In this document: piece by piece, positions 51,008 to 59,927 of the stretch
Numbering within the stretch: the first letter of the stretch is position 1
How the letters are laid out: each line of letters opens with the position of its first letter
Assembly (NCBI RefSeq): GCF_004214935.1
Contig: NZ_SFCC01000011.1
Span: forward strand, 1-64,000
DNA from: Amycolatopsis suaedae
GTDB taxonomy: Bacteria > Actinomycetota > Actinomycetes > Mycobacteriales > Pseudonocardiaceae
Length of the DNA: 64,000 bases
Reading direction: 5' to 3'
Program-made: the position numbers and the translations under genes
Notes under the pieces: model-generated
Seen by the model: only the letters and a program-made list of their open reading frames with translations
Database searches by the model: none
Told to the model about the DNA's origin: nothing

Positions 51008-52672
51008 TCAGGCCCGCGGCCGGGGCGAAGGCTTCGGCGGCTCGGCCTTGGCACGGGCCAGGCGGCGGCTGGACGGCAGCGCGGCCACCAGGATCACGCC
51101 GACGAGCAGCATCGCCGTTCCGGTCCAGAACAGCGGCACCGCCGAGTAGGCCGCGCTGGTCTGCGCCAGCTTCTTCGGGATCCCCTTGCCCTGGTTGCCA
51201 CCGGCGGGCGGGGCGGACTTGGACCCGCACTGGACGCCACCCTCCGGCGCGTACGCCCTGGCCACCTGCTCACCCAGCGACAACTGGGCCAGCGAGCTGG
51301 GCAGCGAGGCGCCCGCACCGCCGGGCAGCACGTCCTTGAGCGCCTTGGTCGGCAGCACCTGCAGGTCCATCAGCCGCGCCGACGCGCCGAGCTGGTGCCC
51401 CTTGAACGGCGTCGTCATCTCCAGCCGCTTCTCGTCGAGCTGCGCGATGCTCAGCCGCAGCACGCCGATGTCCAGCACGAAGCCCTTGGCCTGCTCGGTG
51501 ACCGGCTTGAGACCGCCCTTCACCAGGTCGGCGAGCCCGCCGAGCACCGGCACGTTCTTCAGCTGGTCACCGGCGGCGCCCAGCTGCGGCAGCAGCCCTT
51601 CCAGCGGCAGGCCGATCGGGATGTCCTTGGTCGGGTTGGCGGCGTCCAGCGTGAACATCACCTGGTCGCCGCGCTTCACCCGCAGCACCGGTGCGGTGTA
51701 CTCGACCTTCGACGTGGCCTTCGACCCGGTCGAGGTGACCTTCAGCGTCGGCTGGCTGACGACGTCGATGGTCAGGCCCAGCGGGGTGTTCTTCAGCAGG
51801 TTGACGCTCGCCACCTGCAGGGTCGACGTGGACTCGACGGCCTTGTTCTTCGAGTTCGGCATGTCCACCAGGCGTACGACCGACCGTGCGGACAGTGTGT
51901 TGGGCAGGCTGAGCAGCGCGCCGTTGCCGTCCGCGCTGGTCTGCCCGCCGCCGGCGAGCAGCCCGCCCAGTGCGCCGAGCGGGTCCTGCGGGTCGAGGCC
52001 GTTCTCCAGCTTCGCCCCGGGCTTGGCGGCGGCCAGGTTGAGGTCCTTGAGCGGGATCGAGCCGAGCGAAGGGATGACGTTGAGCAGCGAAAGGCTCGCC
52101 ATTTCCGTGTTGGCGTCGGCGATGGTGCCGACGCACGGGCCGAGCGTCTCGCTCCACCGCGCGTGTGCCCGCCCGTTGAGCAGGCCGACGTTGAGCAGCG
52201 GGTTCGGTGGTGCGTTGAAGCCGGCGGTCGTCGGCTGCGGGTTGTCCGGCAGGGCGGTCTGCACGACGGAACCGGGCGACTGCGGCGAGTTGCCCGCGAC
52301 CGAGATGCCGAACGGTGACGACTGCGCGATCGACCGTTCGTAGCTCAGGTACGCCTCGGAGTTGGCCTGCGCGCTGGCCAGGCCCATCCCGGCCTCGAAC
52401 GCGGCCTGCTTCGGCAGCTTGTCGCCGAGGCCCGGCAGGATGGCGCTGGTCGGTACCGCGTTGGGCAGCAGTCGAAGCACGCCGAGACCGGTGCCGGCCT
52501 CGCCGACCGCGTGGCCCAGGGGCTGCGGGTTCGGTGGCGAGGTGATGGGTGCCTGCCCGGGGTTCTTCGGCTCGGGGATCGGCGTGGTCGGGATCTGCTG
52601 CGCGAGCGCCGGCCCGGCCGACAACAGCAGCATGGCGGCGACGACGGGGAGTGCCAGCCTGCGTGACCGCAT
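51008..52672 (-). CDS. Secreted, C-terminally anchored protein of unknown function
   Basis: The 554-aa protein has a signal peptide (RRLALPVVAAMLLLSAGPALA), a long Gly/Pro/Leu-rich exported region, and a C-terminal TM helix (YSAVPLFWTGTAMLLVGVILVAAL) followed by basic residues. It thus looks like a cell-surface protein held in the membrane. Only two cysteines (in GPCVG and VQCGS) are visible in the exported part. The ATG is about nine bases after AGGAGG. The gene lies between the repeat cassette and the tRNA and has no recognised family. Confidence 0.75.
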   Translation of the reverse strand: MRSRRLALPVVAAMLLLSAGPALAQQIPTTPIPEPKNPGQAPITSPPNPQPLGHAVGEAGTGLGVLRLLPNAVPTSAILPGLGDKLPKQAAFEAGMGLASAQANSEAYLSYERSIAQSSPFGISVAGNSPQSPGSVVQTALPDNPQPTTAGFNAPPNPLLNVGLLNGRAHARWSETLGPCVGTIADANTEMASLSLLNVIPSLGSIPLKDLNLAAAKPGAKLENGLDPQDPLGALGGLLAGGGQTSADGNGALLSLPNTLSARSVVRLVDMPNSKNKAVESTSTLQVASVNLLKNTPLGLTIDVVSQPTLKVTSTGSKATSKVEYTAPVLRVKRGDQVMFTLDAANPTKDIPIGLPLEGLLPQLGAAGDQLKNVPVLGGLADLVKGGLKPVTEQAKGFVLDIGVLRLSIAQLDEKRLEMTTPFKGHQLGASARLMDLQVLPTKALKDVLPGGAGASLPSSLAQLSLGEQVARAYAPEGGVQCGSKSAPPAGGNQGKGIPKKLAQTSAAYSAVPLFWTGTAMLLVGVILVAALPSSRRLARAKAEPPKPSPRPRA

Positions 52673-52794
52673 ACGCGGAGTCCTCCTGAGCTGCGGGAAC
52701 CGCGCCGGTGTCGGGACACCGGCGTCCTAAGCCACCTAACGACGGCGGGGCCTCGAAGTGACGGGGAAGGCTACCGGTACACTAGATCCGGTTC

Positions 52795-52871
52795 GCCGCC
52801 TTAGCTCAGTCGGCCAGAGCGATTCACTCGTAATGAATAGGTCGCGGGTTCGATTCCCGCAGGCGGCTCCA
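52795..52871 (+). tRNA. tRNA-Thr (anticodon CGT)
   Basis: A complete cloverleaf is present: acceptor GCCGCCT/AGGCGGC, D-arm TAGCTCAGTCGG, anticodon arm ATTCA-CTCGTAA-TGAAT with CGT at 52829-52831, and T-arm GCGGGTTCGATTCCCGC. CCA is encoded at 52869-52871. A TACACT -10 lies at 52778-52783. The 3' half serves as the integration site of the element that follows. Confidence 0.97.
52825..52869 (+). repeat. Left attachment repeat (attL) within tRNA-Thr
   Basis: This is the segment from the anticodon arm to the discriminator base plus one (CACTCGTAATGAA...GGCGGCTC). It matches the right copy with only one inserted base. Confidence 0.85.
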
Positions 52872-52877
52872 CCCTCT

Positions 52878-52914
52878 GACCAGGGGCTCTCCGAATCTCG
52901 GAGGGCCCCTGGTC
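52878..52914 (+). terminator. tRNA/element terminator
   Basis: GACCAGGGGCTCTCCG and CGGAGGGCCCCTGGTC form a long stem, followed by GCTTTCT. It lies seven bases after the encoded CCA. Confidence 0.85.
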
Positions 52915-52962
52915 GCTTTCTGTGTAGCCATTCGTGTAGCCGGTCGGCCGTAGACTGGATTC

Positions 52963-53929
52963 ATGACCAGCGCAAACGAGCCGCGGAAGCGGACTCGCGG
53001 CGAGATCGTGAAGCTCCCCAGCGGGTCACTCAGGGTGAAGGTCTACGCCGGGATCGATCCGGTCTCGAAGAAGCGGCACTACCTCACCGAGGTCATCCCG
53101 AAGGGCCCGAAGGCCGCCGCTCTGGCCGAGAAGGCTCGGACGAAGTTGCTCAACCAGGTCGACGAGCGGCGCAGCTCCCGGACGAGCGCGACCGTCGACC
53201 AACTGCTGGACCGGTACCTGGAGCTGCTGAAGGTCGAGGAGACCACCCAGACCGGCTACGAGTCGCTGATCAGGAACCACATCCGCCCGCTACTCGGCAA
53301 GCAGCCGCTCGGCCGGCTCAGCGGCGAGACCCTCGATTCGTTCTACAAGCAGCTCGCCACCTGTCGTGTGCACTGCCGCGGACGCAAGTTCGCAGAGCAC
53401 CGGACGGACAAGCCGCACGAGTGCGACAACCGCTGTGGTGAGCACAAGTGCAAGCCGCTCGCCGTCAGCTCGATCCGGAAGGTTCAGGCGATCCTGTCCG
53501 TCGCCGGAAGGCGGGCGGTCCGGTGGGGCTGGATCGGCGTCAACCCGTTCGATCTCTCCGAGCCGCTGCCGGTGCCCCGCCCCGACCCGCAACCGCCGAG
53601 CCCGGCCGAGGCGGCGAAGATCGCCAACACGGCGTGGCGGGACCTCGACTGGGGCACGCTCGTCTGGCTCGCCCTGACGACCGGCACTCGCCGCGGCGAG
53701 CTGTGCGCGCTCGCATGGGACCGGATCAACTTCGAGACCGGGTGTACTCACGATCCGGTCGAGCATCGCTCAGCGGGGTCGTCGGACGTGGGAGAAGGCC
53801 ACCAAGACGCACCAGCAGCGCCGGATCACGCTCGACGGTGGCACGGTGGCCGTTCGCCGTATTCAGTCCTTTCAATGTGGATTGCTGCAGCGTAAGGGCT
53901 CGAAATTTGGCCGACCAGAACCGGTTTGA
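52963..53929 (+). pseudogene. int: Tyrosine recombinase/integrase, frameshifted and truncated
   Basis: The intact frame gives an N-terminal DNA-binding region, a SAM-like core-binding domain and the first catalytic arginine (TTGTRRGELCALAWD). A single extra T at 53743 then shifts the frame. If it is ignored, the reading continues VLTIRSSIAQRGRRTWEKA...TKTHQQRRITLDGG to a stop at 53927-53929. Even so the His-x-x-Arg box and the catalytic Tyr are missing. The sequence becomes foreign and AT-richer near 53865. The product cannot be active. Confidence 0.85.
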
Positions 53930-54078
53930 GCAGATGGTTGTTTGGGGCATCGATGGGAGGTTGTACGTTCAGTGAATTTCTGCAGCATTTCGCGTATTCT
54001 GCTACCTTGCGACTGGTCTTGACTTGGCGTAGTTGGAATCTAGTAAGGTCGGCGAGATGTGCATCGAGGGAGTAATAC

Positions 54079-55449
54079 GTGAAAGTGCTTAAGAAGGTGG
54101 CCGTCTTCGATCTGATTGGGCAATTTAATCATGTGGTCGAATTCCCGTCGTCTCACAGCTTTGTCGTACTTCATGGTCCAAATGGTGTTGGTAAAACCAA
54201 GCTTCTAGAACTAATCAATGCCACTTTTTCCGGCGAATTTTTTCGGGTGCTGCAAGTTCCATTTACTTCTATTGAATTCAGCTTCGCGGATGGGTATAGG
54301 TTATTTGTTTTAAGGTCTGGCGGGCAGCAAATCTTGCCGGGTTTGGACGAGGGTGAAACTCTCGAAGAGCGTGCTCTTGTCTTTAGACTTCGCGACCCGG
54401 AGGGTAGCGTGCAGGAGTGGTCGTTCGACAATGAGTCGCTCCAGTATGGAGACCCTCGGGTTAGGCGGGTTTTAGAAAGAGATTTCGGAATCATATACGT
54501 TGGAAGAGATCGCTGGCGTTTGAAAACAGGCGAGCTAGTAGAAACGTCCGAACTTCCGATGCCGATGCCGTCTCTCTATCGCAAGAGTTACAAGGGTAGA
54601 CCTTCTGACGTAATCCCTGAATGGCTCCATTCATTTCTGTCGGAAACACGTGTCCATCTAATTGAAACTCAGCGCTTGCTGCAGCCTTCTAGGCGATCCA
54701 ATAAAATACCTGATGGCGAAGGTAGACATCGAAAAGACACGGTTTCTGAATTTGCAGAAGATTTAGCGTCGGCTATTGCCTCTGCACTTGCAAGAAATAG
54801 CCGAACGTCGCAGAAACTTGATAGGACTTTCCCTCGACGAGTTCTGAGAAAGAACCCACTGCCGTCGAATGTTACCGATGACCTCATACGTGAGAGGTAT
54901 GAAGAGCAGAGCAGGCTTAGGGAAGAGCTGGAGGCGATATCGATCCTGGATAACCAGGACGATATACCGTTGCCTGAGGGTGGATTGGAAAATTGGGAGA
55001 AGAGGGTTCTGTGGGTGTACCTCACTGACTCCGCCGAAAAGCTGGCGACCTTCGAAACCCTCCTAGCGCGTGTTCGTCTCTTGGTGGAAATCGTAAACTC
55101 TCGCTTCCTGAATAAAAAGATGGCTGTCGACAGGGAGCGTGGCTTCGTTTTTCGGACGTCTGTCGGACGTGAGATCTCAGCTAAGCAGCTTTCGTCAGGG
55201 GAACAGCATGAATTGGTCCTCGTGTACGATCTGCTATTTAATGTCCCATCGAACAGCCTGGTTTTGATCGATGAGCCAGAGATTTCATTGCATATCGCGT
55301 GGCAGCAGAAATTCCTTGCTGACATCGAGCGCATCGCGGGATTGGCTGGCCATCGGTTTGTGATTGCTACGCATTCGCCGCAGATTGTGCACAAGTGGTG
55401 GGACAGGACGGTTTCTCTGGGTTCCGCAGTAGCTGATGAGGTCGAATGA
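54079..55449 (+). CDS. ABC/OLD-like AAA ATPase, AriA-type (PARIS-like defence)
   Basis: This 456-aa ATPase has Walker A GPNGVGKT (33-40), a long helical insertion with coiled-coil character (about 195-330), the ABC-type signature LSSGEQ (371-376), Walker B LVLIDEPE (394-401) and an H-loop ATHSPQ (430-435). It thus belongs to the SMC/OLD-like AAA group used in many anti-phage systems. The GTG start follows AGGGAG at good distance. The next gene starts on its stop codon (ATGA), so the two proteins are made together. Codon use is AT-rich, unlike the chromosome. Together with the DUF4435 partner it matches the PARIS architecture. Family-level assignment is firm; the PARIS assignment is an inference. 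Confidence 0.85.
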   Translation: MKVLKKVAVFDLIGQFNHVVEFPSSHSFVVLHGPNGVGKTKLLELINATFSGEFFRVLQVPFTSIEFSFADGYRLFVLRSGGQQILPGLDEGETLEERALVFRLRDPEGSVQEWSFDNESLQYGDPRVRRVLERDFGIIYVGRDRWRLKTGELVETSELPMPMPSLYRKSYKGRPSDVIPEWLHSFLSETRVHLIETQRLLQPSRRSNKIPDGEGRHRKDTVSEFAEDLASAIASALARNSRTSQKLDRTFPRRVLRKNPLPSNVTDDLIRERYEEQSRLREELEAISILDNQDDIPLPEGGLENWEKRVLWVYLTDSAEKLATFETLLARVRLLVEIVNSRFLNKKMAVDRERGFVFRTSVGREISAKQLSSGEQHELVLVYDLLFNVPSNSLVLIDEPEISLHIAWQQKFLADIERIAGLAGHRFVIATHSPQIVHKWWDRTVSLGSAVADEVE

Positions 55450-56315
55450 AAGAACTCATCACTGGCGATGACATATATGCAGCAATCTTAATGTTTAGAA
55501 CGATCGACAATCGAACAATAGTCTTGCTTGAAGGCCAAGATGATCAGCAGGCTCTCGATATTCATATTGACGAGCATTCTGCCACGTCGATCAACTGCTT
55601 CGGAAAGCCGAATGTTTTGCGAGCAGTTGGGGTCGCGGACGAGGTCAAGATGGCTCGAGTCCTTGCGGTTGTTGATAGGGACTGGGACGACAAGCTCGGC
55701 GGTCTGAGTTCGTCGCCCAATATTGTTTATACGGAGCACTATGACCTAGACGCCACAATGGCTAGAGTTGACGGAGTTCTAGATCGGGTCGCTCATGCTA
55801 ACGGATCTAAAGAAGTCATACAGGACGATCTAAGCTTAAGCGCGTATGCCTCAATAAGCGAGGTAGTGATTGCAGCTTCCTCCAAGGTTGGCTTGTTACG
55901 ATTCCTATCGGTCTCGCGAAATTGGGAACTAAACATGCGCGAGTTTCCAATTGTCGAAGTGCTTGACTATGCGGCAGGAAACTGTGGGGTAGATCCCGTA
56001 CGCCTAGTTAGCCTTGCGATGCGGAGGTCCAAAGAAGCGACTGCCTTGGAAAATGACGTGCTGGTAGCTTTTGTTGAGGCAGATTTCGAAGAGGTCGACA
56101 GGTACTACTATTGTTGTGGACATGACCTGCGAGCAGTACTTGCTGCACTTATCAATAGTCGCTGGGGTGGAAGTGGTTGCGGTAAAAAGTCGATTGGAGT
56201 CGGAATAAGAACAGCTCTTAGTTGTGCGGTTCTTATTGCCACTCGACTGTATTCCGACGTTGTTGCGTGGGCAATAGAAAACAAAACCCGAGTGTGGTCG
56301 TGCGGTGTTGCGTAG
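55446..56315 (+). CDS. DUF4435 TOPRIM-like protein, AriB-type effector candidate
   Basis: The 289-aa protein has the DUF4435 layout. There is an N-terminal TOPRIM glutamate in VLLEGQDD (Glu29), CFGKPNVLRAV (51-61), the metal-binding Asp pair in VVDRDWDD (Asp77 and Asp79), and YTEHYDLDATM (95-105) followed by a helical C-terminal half. In PARIS systems such a protein is held by the ATPase and released as a toxic nuclease on sensing phage anti-restriction proteins. The start overlaps the ATPase stop. Low GC indicates acquisition. The exact C-terminus looks unusual (many Trp/Cys near the end). Confidence 0.8.
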   Translation: MKELITGDDIYAAILMFRTIDNRTIVLLEGQDDQQALDIHIDEHSATSINCFGKPNVLRAVGVADEVKMARVLAVVDRDWDDKLGGLSSSPNIVYTEHYDLDATMARVDGVLDRVAHANGSKEVIQDDLSLSAYASISEVVIAASSKVGLLRFLSVSRNWELNMREFPIVEVLDYAAGNCGVDPVRLVSLAMRRSKEATALENDVLVAFVEADFEEVDRYYYCCGHDLRAVLAALINSRWGGSGCGKKSIGVGIRTALSCAVLIATRLYSDVVAWAIENKTRVWSCGVA

Positions 56316-56535
56316 TGTCCAGCCTGAACTTACACTCGTGCCCGGTACTCAAGGATCCAAAAACGAGCCATGTAGCCACCCTGCGGTAGTGTCTTGCGGT
56401 TGCTAGTCGTGCACTTGTCGTTGCCGCTTTATCAGTCCGGCGCGTAGCTATCTGTGTTCCGAACTAGAGTTGATCACGGTCGCCAGGCGGTGAGCCCGAA
56501 GTCCCATGCCGGGACGATGGTGGCGAACTCACAGA
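56316..56535. other. Gene-free right end of the element
   Basis: The 220 bp between the DUF4435 gene and attR have no ORF I trust. GC rises again towards the att site. Confidence 0.5.
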
Positions 56536-56581
56536 CACTCGTAATGAAATAGGTCGCGGGTTCGATTCCCGCAGGCGGCTC
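56536..56581 (+). repeat. Right attachment repeat (attR)
   Basis: The tRNA-Thr 3' half is repeated here with one extra A near 56548. Unlike the left copy it is followed by GCGG rather than CCA. This suggests that the original chromosomal tRNA gene did not encode CCA and that the incoming element supplied it. Confidence 0.85.
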
Positions 56582-56588
56582 GCGGGTC

Positions 56589-56620
56589 AGGCCCCATCCG
56601 GCACTCGCCGGGTGGGGCCT
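56589..56620 (+). terminator. Original tRNA-Thr terminator
   Basis: AGGCCCCATCCGGC and GCCGGGTGGGGCCT pair around ACTC, eight bases after attR. It is probably the pre-insertion terminator of the tRNA gene. Confidence 0.7.
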
Positions 56621-56692
56621 GATTCGTGTGGAAGGATCGGCGAGATGGACGGCCTGGGAGAGGCAGCCTCGCCGGTTTAGCGAGAGCCGCGT

Positions 56693-57754
56693 TTGAGGTC
56701 TTCGTCTGGATCCTGTGTAGGTGGGCGTTGTCCTGGTCTGGCGCAGCCTGGCCGGTGGAGTGCCGGATCGGCGCGCTGGTCCATACGGCTCGTGCTCGCC
56801 GCCGTGTTCACCGCCACGGTGGCCCTGCTGGTCCGGTTCCCACTGGTCGCCTGCGCTGTCGCGCTCGGCGGCTGTGGCTTGGCCGTGCTGTTGACGCCGT
56901 GGACCGTCGCGCCGTGGCCACTGCCGCAGCAGTTGCTGCTACTGAGGTGGTGATCTCCGTAGCGCTGTGCCGGCGGGCGCTGGGTGGCGTGGGCTGTCTG
57001 GGCGGCGACGGGCGGCGTCACCGTTGGGGTGCTGGCCTTGACGACCGGTTCGCCATGCAGCCGTTCACCACCTACGCGGCGTGGTCCGCTCTGCTGGCGA
57101 TCCTGATCGGGTCCCGCGGCGCCACCCGCTCGCAACTGGAGGTCGCGGCGGCACGCCAGGTACTGTTGGACGAGCGGGCTCGGATCGCGCGGGAGTTGCA
57201 CGACGTCGTCGCCCATCACGTGTCCACGATCGCCGTCACCGCAGAGACTGCGCCGTACCGGCTGGCGGCCCTGCCCGACGACCACCGCCGTCCTCGCCGG
57301 AATCGCCTCCGACGCGTGAGCGGCACTGGCGGACACGCGGACGCTGGTCAGCGCGTTGCGTGCGGACGGCGCGGCGCCGGTCGTCCCACAGCCAGGCTGG
57401 GAGGACGTCGAGGACCTCCTCACGCGGCGACGAGCGCGGATCGAGCTCGACGGCCGCCCGCCCGCGGGCACGACGTGCGTCGCGGTGTACCGGATCCTGC
57501 AGGAGGCCCTGCGTAACGCCGAACGGCACGCGCCGGGGCAGGCCGTGGACGTCAGCGTTATCCAGCGCACGACACGGTGGAGGTGCGGGTCAGCATCCCC
57601 GGTCGAAGGTGCCACCAGCGCGGCAGGAGCCGGGCACGGGATCATCAGTCTGCGGGAACGCGCCGCCGCGGTGGGCGGTCGGTGCGTGGCCGAGGTGGTG
57701 GGCGGCACCTGGACCGTCACAGCGGAACTCACCGACAGCCGGAGCCAGTCATGA
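56693..57754 (+). pseudogene. Two-component histidine kinase (NarL/DesK-type), multiple frameshifts
   Basis: Pieces of one kinase lie in different frames. Membrane helices come first (LVLAAVFTATVALLVRFPLV), then the DHp motif ARIARELHDVVAHHVSTIAV. A frameshift and an in-frame TGA follow near 57315-57320. Next come LVSALRADGAAPVVPQPGW and the ATPase N-box region LQEALRNAERHAPGQ. A further pair of frameshifts occurs near 57560-57610 before GHGIISLRERAAAVGG. No intact product can be made. Confidence 0.8.
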
Positions 57755-58411
57755 TCAGGACCCTCGTCGTCGACGACCACGCGACGGTATGCGAGGGCTT
57801 CGCCGCGTTGCTCGCCGCTCGGCCCAACATCGAGGTGATCGGGCAGGTGACGGGCGGCAGGCCGAGGATCTCGTCCGGAGCCTGAAGCCGGACGTCATCC
57901 TGATGGACATCCGGATGCCGCACCGGGACGGCCTCAGCGCGACACGCGAGATCCTGCGTGACACGCCCGCCACCCGGGTGGTGGTCATGACGACCTTCGA
58001 CCTCGACGAGTACATCGTCGACGCGCTGCGCGCCAGCGCCAGCGGGTTTCTCCTCAAGAACAGCATGGCGAATCAGCTCGTCGATGCGGTGCGGGTCGTG
58101 GCAGCCGGGGACAGTCTACTCACTCCCTCGGTCACCCGCCGAGTCGTCGCGGAGCTGCTCTCCCGGCTACTGGCGGCAGGCACCCGTAGCCGCACAGTGC
58201 TCGACGAGCTGACGGAGCGGGAGATCGAGGTCGTCCGGCTCGTCGCACGTGGACTGTCCAATCAGGAGATAGCGCAGACGCTCCACATCAGCGTGTACAC
58301 CGTGAAGTCGCACATCAGCAGGACGTTCACCAAGCTCGGTCTGCGTGATCGTGCGCAGGACGTCGTGCTTGCCTACGAGACCGGGCTTGTCGTTCCGGGA
58401 GCGACGGTTAG
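57751..58411 (+). pseudogene. LuxR/NarL-type response regulator, frameshifted
   Basis: The ATG overlaps the end of the kinase. MIRTLVVDDHATVCEGFAA begins a receiver domain. A one-base loss near 57857 shifts the frame before EDLVRSLKPDVILMDIRMP, which carries the phospho-acceptor Asp. The C-terminal LuxR helix-turn-helix (LTEREIEVVRLVARGLSNQEIA) is otherwise well preserved. The end is poorly defined because no stop occurs in that frame. Confidence 0.78.
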
Positions 58412-58482
58412 TTCCACGGAACTAGGGCGAGCCGGCTCTCCGGACCGACGCCGGCTGTGGCCGGCGTCCATAGCGTGGCGGC

Positions 58483-59196
58483 ATGCCTTACGCCGACCTC
58501 GATGTCGCAACCCTGAGCGAGCTGTATTCCGTCCTATGCGGACGGTCTCCGTGCGGTGCTGGCCGAGCAAGGGGCCCTGCTGGCCGAGCGCTCGCCTCAG
58601 ATTAAGCCGAAACTCGACGACATCGAAGCCGAACTCACCTACCTGCTCGTCCGGCAGATCCGGCCGAGTCAGGTCGTCGAGATCGGCTCGTTCCACGGCT
58701 GGTCGACCACGTGGATCCTGCGTGCGCTGCCGGACAACGGCGCGCGCGGGCAAGCTGATCACGATCGACCTCATCGACAACGCCATCGCCCACGTGCCCG
58801 CCACGCTGGGGCAGGACCGCTGGGAGTGCCGCCAGGGCGATGTCCGCGGACTGGACCTGTCCTGGATCGACGACACCGGCTACCTGTTCGTCGACGTGGC
58901 ACACAGCGCGACGTTCGCGCGCTGGTATCTCCACTTCCTCCTGCCACTCGGTACCCCGGTCAGCGTCCGCGACGCGTTCCACCGCACGCGACTGCTCCCG
59001 CTCGCCGAGGGCAGGGAGGTGCTGCGCTGGCTCGCCGCCCAGCGGATCCGGTACTTCACGGCGGCGCCCGCTGCGGCTCCCGACGTCTACTGGCGACTCC
59101 GGGCCGTCAGCTCGGAACTCGGCCTCGAGCTCCCGATCCACCAGGGCGGGCGCAATCCGATGCTCTACTTCCGCACGCCCACGCTCGGCCTGTTAG
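58483..59196 (+). pseudogene. Class I SAM methyltransferase, frameshifted
   Basis: MPYADLDVATLSELYSVL starts in one frame. After a shift near 58535 comes AVLAEQGALLAERSPQIKPK, with the SAM-binding VVEIGSFHGWSTTWIL. A second shift in a GCGCGCGCG run near 58748 leads into LITIDLIDNAIAHVPATLGQ and the C-terminal half. It ends at the stop of the converging methyltransferase gene. Confidence 0.75.
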
Positions 59197-59907
59197 TCAG
59201 ACAGGGCGCAGGACGTAGCCCGCGTAGCGGTAGTCGTCGCCGTGCCTGCGCCGCATGTCGATCTCCACCCTGCTGGCCGCGACGGCCTCGGCCAGGGCGG
59301 GGTCGGCGGTCTCCAGACGCTGCTCGAGCGGGCCGTAGTACTCGTCGAACCAGTCGGAGTCCGGCATCGGCAGGACGGCGGCCACCTCGTAACCCGCCTT
59401 CCGCGCGGCGGCCGCGTTGGCTTCCGGGGTACGCAGCGGGTAGTGCTGGTCCCAGAAGGCGCGGGCCTCGGGAGCGGGCTCGGGCGTCGTCCACTCGCAT
59501 TCGGTGACGACCAGCGTTCCGCCGGGAGCGAGCAGCCTGCGCCACTGCCGCAGCGCGTTGTCGAAGCCGAGGATGTACACCGACGACTCCGCCCAGAGCA
59601 GGTCGAAGCTGCCGTCGGCGTAGGGCAGGTCGGCCATGGAAGCCTTCACCGCGGTCACGGCGAGCCCCCGGCGTCGCGCGCGCTCGATCAGCTCGTCGAG
59701 GAACGGCTGGTGCAGGTCGACGGCCGTGACCTCGCACCCGGCCTCGGCCAGCAGCAACGCCGACCGGCCGGGGCCGCAGCCGAGGTCGAGGACACGCGGC
59801 CGTTCGGGCAACGGGCCTGCCAGTTCCAGCAGCCTGCGCGTGGTGGCGTCGGAACCGGGTGCCTGCCGGGGCAGACCGTCGTGCAGTGCGAAGAAGGCGT
59901 CGCTCAT
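59197..59907 (-). CDS. Class I SAM-dependent methyltransferase
   Basis: The ATG at 59907 gives 236 aa. Motif I VLDLGCGPGRSALLLAEAG, the acidic post-I residue in VTAVDLHQP, and motif IV SFDLLWAESSVYILG are present. It belongs to the ubiE/Methyltransf_11-25 type. The substrate is unknown. It lies 20 bp after the acetyltransferase gene, so it is probably the third gene of the CGNR-GNAT-methyltransferase unit. Confidence 0.85.
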   Translation of the reverse strand: MSDAFFALHDGLPRQAPGSDATTRRLLELAGPLPERPRVLDLGCGPGRSALLLAEAGCEVTAVDLHQPFLDELIERARRRGLAVTAVKASMADLPYADGSFDLLWAESSVYILGFDNALRQWRRLLAPGGTLVVTECEWTTPEPAPEARAFWDQHYPLRTPEANAAAARKAGYEVAAVLPMPDSDWFDEYYGPLEQRLETADPALAEAVAASRVEIDMRRRHGDDYRYAGYVLRPV

Positions 59908-59927
59908 GGCGCCGAAGAATGCCTGAA

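Larger units (their letters stand above)
52825..56581 (+). mobile_element. tRNA-Thr-integrated element carrying an ATPase/DUF4435 operon
   Basis: The element is bounded by 45-46 bp direct repeats of the tRNA 3' half (52825-52869 and 56536-56581), with an offset of 3,711 bp. Inside are a broken tyrosine integrase next to the tRNA and a two-gene operon of lower GC (23/60 G+C at 54181-54240 and 28/60 at 55921-55980, counted by hand). No replication, transfer or excisionase gene remains, so it is a stripped and probably immobile remnant that has kept its cargo. Confidence 0.85.

Noticed and set aside
55446..56315. Retron, CBASS or Lamassu component
   Set aside because: There is no reverse transcriptase, cyclase or SMC-length partner; ATPase plus DUF4435 fits PARIS best.
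56693..56953. Separate 86-aa membrane protein
   Set aside because: Its hydrophobic helices are the membrane part of the broken histidine kinase, which continues in other frames.
57081..59507. 808-codon open reading frame
   Set aside because: It joins fragments of a response regulator and a methyltransferase through frameshifts and is not one protein.
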